64,000 nt of DNA, from assembly GCA_016706565.1 (NCBI GenBank), contig JADJJI010000001.1, positions 62,001 to 126,000 of the forward strand, read 5' to 3'. Positions 60,497 to 64,000 of this stretch are shown here, in pieces (the first letter of the stretch is position 1; each line of letters opens with the position of its first letter). Below the pieces are notes generated by a model that saw only the letters and a program-made list of their open reading frames with translations, made no database searches and was not told where the DNA came from. This DNA is from Piscinibacter sp. (GTDB taxonomy: Bacteria; Pseudomonadota; Gammaproteobacteria; Burkholderiales; Burkholderiaceae_C). A program made the position numbers and the translations under genes.

Positions 60497-62637
60497 TCAG
60501 GCCAGCGCCCGGCGCAACGTCTCCTGCACCGCCGGCGACAGGGCGAACCGTTCGCCATGGCGGGCGGCCAAGGCCGCGGCGTTGCGCAGGAAGCTGTCGA
60601 TCCCTTCGGAGGCGACGAACTGCAGTGCCCCGCCCGTCCAGGCCGGAAAACCGATGCCGAAGATCGAGCCGACGTTGGCCTCGTGCACGCTCGTCAACAC
60701 GTTCTCGGCCAGACAGCGCGCCGTCTCGATGGACTGCCGATACAGCAGCCTCTGCTTCAGCTCCGCCACGTCGGCTGCGGATGCAGCGCGTTCGAAGTGC
60801 TCTTTCAGCCCCGGCCACAGGTGCTTGGGCTGGCCCGCCGGGTAGTCGTAGAAGCCGCCGCCGCCGGCCCGGCCGGGACGCTTGAACTCCTTGACCATGC
60901 GTTCGATCAGCAGTTCGCCGGCCCCCGGCTGGTAAGCCTGCCCGGCCGCAGCCAGGTCGGCGCGGGTCTGCTCCATCACGTGGACCGACAGCGACAGCGA
61001 GGTCTCGTCGATCACCGCCAGCGGGCCGACCGGCATGCCCGCGGCCACCGCCGCATGCTCGATCAGCGGCGCGGCAATGCCCTCGGCAAGCATCGCGGCA
61101 CCTTCCATCACGTAGGTGCCGAACACCCGGCTGGTGAAGAAGCCGCGCGAATCGTTGACGACGATCGGCGTCTTGCCCAGCGCCAGCACGTAGTCGTAGG
61201 CACGCGCCACGGTCTCGTCATCGGTGGCCGGGCCGCGGATGATCTCGACCAGCTTCATCTTGTGCACCGGCGAGAAGAAGTGCAGCCCGACGAAGCGCTG
61301 CGGCGCGGCGCTGGCCTGGGCGAGGCCGCCGATCGGCAGCGTGGAGGTGTTGGAAGCGAACACGCCGCCGGCAGCGAGCATCGGCTCGGCCTCATGCGTC
61401 ACCTGCGCCTTCAGCTGGCGCTGCTCGAACACTGCCTCGATGATCAGGTCGCAGCCTTTCAGGTCGGCTGCATCCGCAGTGGGCGTGATCAGGTTGAGCA
61501 GCGCCGCCTGCTTGACCTCGTCGATGCGGCCCTTGGCCAACAGCGGCGCCGTGATCTTGCGCACGGCCTCGTGGCCGGCGCGTGCTTTCTCGATCGAAAC
61601 GTCCTTGAGCACACAGGGGATGCCGCGCGCCGCGTTCGCGTGCGCAATGCCCGAACCCATCATGCCGGCGCCGAGCACGCCGACCCTGGCGGGTTTCCAT
61701 GGCGCATGGCCTTGCGGCCGCGACTTGCCCGACTTGATGGCATTCAGGTTGAAGAAGAACGCCGTGATCATGTTCTTGGCGTTCTGCCCGACCATGATCT
61801 TGGCGAGCTTGCGGCTCTCGATGCGCGTGGCGGTGTCGTAGTCGACCATCGCACCCTCGACCATGGTCTCGAGGATGGCCTGCGCCGCCGGGTACAGGCC
61901 GTGCGTCTTCGCCGCCAGCATGGCCGGCGCCACCGTCAGCCCCATGGCGATCTTCGGGCTGCTCGGCGAGCCACCGGGCATGCGGTAGTCCTTGCGGTCC
62001 CAGGGCTGCACCGCTTGCGGGTTCTCGGCGATCCAGGCCAGCGCCATCGTGCGCAGTTCGTCCATCGTCGCGCCCAGGCCATCGACGAGGCCGAGTTCCA
62101 GCGCTTCGCGCGGGCCGAACAGCTTGCCCTCCATCAGGTAAGGCTGCGCCGCCATCAGGCCGAGCAGTCGCACGGTCTTGGTGATGCCGGTCGCGCCGGG
62201 GATCAGACCGAGCGACACCTCCGGCGTGCCGAACTGGATCTTGCGGTCGTCCAGCGCAAAGCGTGCGTGCGCCGCCAGCGCCACCTCCCAGCCGCCGCCG
62301 AGCGCGGCGCCGCCCAGCAAGGCGACCACTGGGCGGCCCATCGTCTCCAGACGGCGGAAGCAGGCCTTCATCGCCTCGATGCCCTTGAAGCCCGCGGCGG
62401 CATCCTCGGTCTTCAGCTTGAGGACGTTGTCGAGTTGCGCGCCGGCGAAGAAGGTCTTCTTGGCCGACGTGACGAGCACACCCTGGATGCGCTCCTTGTC
62501 GGCCTCGATGCGCGACACGGCATCGGCCAGGTCGGCCTGCCACTGCTCGGTCATGGTGTTGACCGGTGCGCCGGGCGCGTCGTGGGTGATCGTGGCGATG
62601 CCGTCGGCGCCGAGTTCGTAGCGGATGGTCTGCACGC

Positions 62638-62641
<4 letters not shown>
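60497..62641 (-). CDS. FadB/FadJ-like enoyl-CoA hydratase/3-hydroxyacyl-CoA dehydrogenase
   Basis: A 714-residue bifunctional beta-oxidation enzyme. The crotonase half shows [12 protein letters not shown] and [16 protein letters not shown] with the oxyanion Gly and an active-site Glu region. The NAD domain shows [21 protein letters not shown], then SNTSTLPI and [20 protein letters not shown]. It starts with GTG (62641) overlapping the thiolase stop by four bases, so the two form a coupled FadBA-type pair. Confidence 0.93.
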
Positions 62642-63843
<1,202 letters not shown>

Positions 63844-63923
63844 CGTCGTCTCCTCAGTGCGTTCGGCTCTGTCTTGTCCGAATTGACAGTGCATTATCGA
63901 GGCCGACACACTGTCGGGCAATC

Positions 63924-63941
63924 ACCAAGCATTTGCTTGGT
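63924..63941. promoter_or_regulatory. Perfect palindromic operator before the fad genes
   Basis: ACCAAGCA-TT-TGCTTGGT lies in the 111-base gap between the divergent thiolase and acyl-CoA dehydrogenase genes. Form and place suit a TetR-family fatty-acid regulator (FadR/PsrA/LiuR-like). No regulator gene is in the window; binding is inferred. Confidence 0.7.
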
Positions 63942-63954
63942 GAACCCTTCGCGC

Positions 63955-64000
63955 ATGCCCTTCGCCCCCGATCACGAGACCTTTCGCGACAGCGTGCGCA
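63955..64000 (+). CDS. Acyl-CoA dehydrogenase (N-terminal fragment)
   Basis: Fifteen codons before the window ends. The peptide MPFAPDHETFRDSVR resembles the start of long-chain acyl-CoA dehydrogenases, and its placement divergent from a thiolase and FadB-like pair supports this. The rest lies outside the window. Confidence 0.55.
   Translation, partial: MPFAPDHETFRDSVR

Overview
The window carries most of a photosynthesis gene cluster (about 1-31.4 kb), a short housekeeping stretch (31.4-38.6 kb), a compact NRPS/PKS biosynthetic cluster (38.8-57 kb) and a metabolic tail (57-64 kb). The gene set (aerobic cyclase AcsF, spheroidene-type carotenoid genes crtA/C/D/F, LH1 and LH2, tetraheme PufC, an ispH copy beside puf) and the high-GC, Burkholderiales-like housekeeping genes point to a purple photosynthetic betaproteobacterium related to Rubrivivax. 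No taxonomic marker was searched, so this is inference.

Photosynthesis region. The plus strand runs bchM(partial)-lhaA-puhA-puhB-puhC-acsF-puhE-crtI-crtB-orf55-bciB, then a separate LH2 unit pucB-pucA-pucC-orf33. The minus strand, read from 31.4 kb down, holds bchI-bchD-bchO, crtE-crtF, and a roughly 13.5-kb superoperon bchC-X-Y-Z-pufB-orf75-pufA-L-M-C-ispH-crtA-crtD-crtC-orf82. Together these make bacteriochlorophyll a (BchI/D/O, BchM, AcsF, BciB, BchX/Y/Z, BchC), spheroidene/spheroidenone-type carotenoids, the reaction centre and both antennae. Four copies of a TGTCA-N8-TGACA palindrome (the PpsR/CrtJ type, TGT-N12-ACA) lie before pucB, bchC, crtE and bchI; three overlap a visible sigma70-like promoter.

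Middle region: an acyl-CoA ligase, an acyl-CoA dehydrogenase, the two N-end-rule transferases aat and bpt, an FAD oxidoreductase, tRNA-Val(CAC), dnaQ and lgt.

Biosynthetic cluster: two alpha/beta hydrolases, a TIGR04325-like methyltransferase, an SGNH hydrolase, a 2386-residue hybrid protein (A-PCP-KS-AT-ACP-aminotransferase), a 2154-residue NRPS (C-A-PCP-C-A-PCP) and an Sfp-type phosphopantetheinyl transferase. There is no terminal thioesterase. The architecture predicts an amino acid extended by malonate, aminated at the beta carbon (a vicinal diamine), then joined to two residues activated by near-twin, glycine-like A domains. I do not recognise the product.

Tail: a LysR regulator and ilvD (both frame-disrupted), a small Trp-rich protein, a soluble cytochrome c, a FadB-like enzyme, a thiolase and the start of an acyl-CoA dehydrogenase. 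Frame breaks in bciB, lysR and ilvD, plus a missing crtC start, suggest residual small indels in the assembly as much as real gene decay.
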